Shown: in pieces, positions 63,908-64,000 of the stretch
Numbering within the stretch: position 1 is the first letter of the stretch
How the letters are laid out: each line of letters begins with the position of its first letter
Assembly: GCA_903896015.1 (NCBI GenBank)
Contig: CAITWF010000043.1
Location: forward strand, 100,284 to 164,283
Length of the DNA: 64,000 nt
Source: an uncultured Opitutia bacterium
GTDB taxonomy: Bacteria; Verrucomicrobiota; Verrucomicrobiia; Opitutales; Opitutaceae
Direction: 5' to 3'
The notes under the pieces: generated by a model
What the model saw: only the letters and a program-made list of their open reading frames with translations
Told to the model about the DNA's origin: nothing
Database searches by the model: none
Position numbers and translations under genes: made by a program

Positions 63908-64000
63908 TTAAGCGGGAAGCGGCGCCACCGGTTTCAACTGCGGCGCAGTTGTGCGAATCCACTCGTGCAGGCGCAGATATCCGTCGCGTAATTGTTCAGC
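63908..64000 (-). CDS. C-terminal end of a gene running off the window
   Basis: Read on the minus strand from the edge, 30 codons (RDGYLRLHEWIRTTAPQLKP region) end in TAA at 63910-63908. The composition is protein-like, but the piece is too short to identify. It may be another transposase or recombinase end, given the mobile-element debris beside it (inference). Confidence 0.3.
   Translation of the reverse strand, partial: AEQLRDGYLRLHEWIRTTAPQLKPVAPLPA

Overview
The window reads as high-GC bacterial DNA. An alternative complex III (act) operon, two-partner secretion genes, GDP-heptose genes and long runs of surface-polysaccharide genes fit a Gram-negative member of Verrucomicrobiota, probably Opitutaceae-like. 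That placement is inference from gene content; no rRNA is present. Most of the window is packed coding sequence with short gaps or small overlaps.

Layout. Positions 1-33600 are an envelope-sugar region, mostly on the minus strand. It holds a series of large polytopic membrane proteins (YfhO-like, DUF2142 and others I cannot name), glycosyltransferases (GT2, a GT4-GT2-GT2 fusion and a GT9-GT2 fusion), two methyltransferases, an NDP-sugar epimerase, an SDR, a Gfo/Idh/MocA oxidoreductase, a GtrA protein and a pyruvyl-transferase-like protein. It also holds a nearly complete GDP-D-glycero-alpha-D-manno-heptose gene set (gmhA-, gmhB-, hddA- and hddC-like) together with a small transaldolase that could make the sedoheptulose-7-phosphate precursor.

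Positions 31893-41122 form a two-partner secretion locus. It has a TpsB/FhaC-like outer-membrane transporter, an STT3-like oligosaccharyltransferase with C-terminal TPRs, and a divergent 1414-residue TpsA adhesin that is rich in N-x-S/T sequons and ends at a strong terminator.

Positions 41235-47000 carry a Wzt/Wzm polysaccharide ABC exporter whose two genes converge and overlap at their stop codons. They also carry a GH130-like beta-propeller protein, a DegT aminotransferase and a methyltransferase-GT2 fusion. Positions 47107-51624 encode a TolC / HlyD / LolC-like permease / LolD-like ATPase tripartite efflux operon.

Positions 51980-63042 are a respiratory operon: actABCDEF (menaquinol-oxidising alternative complex III), a small membrane protein, a CcoN-like protein, a CcoO-like protein and a membrane-anchored monohaem cytochrome c. 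The CcoN-like protein appears to have lost the haem and CuB ligands of an oxidase: all but one of the aligned histidines, plus the active-site tyrosine, are replaced. The CcoO-like protein contains no methionine except the initiator, so its haem cannot be His/Met ligated. Complex III is therefore followed by an apparently oxygen-inert, oxidase-derived module. This is the most unusual feature of the window.

The right end has a tRNA-Tyr gene followed by transposase and gene debris.
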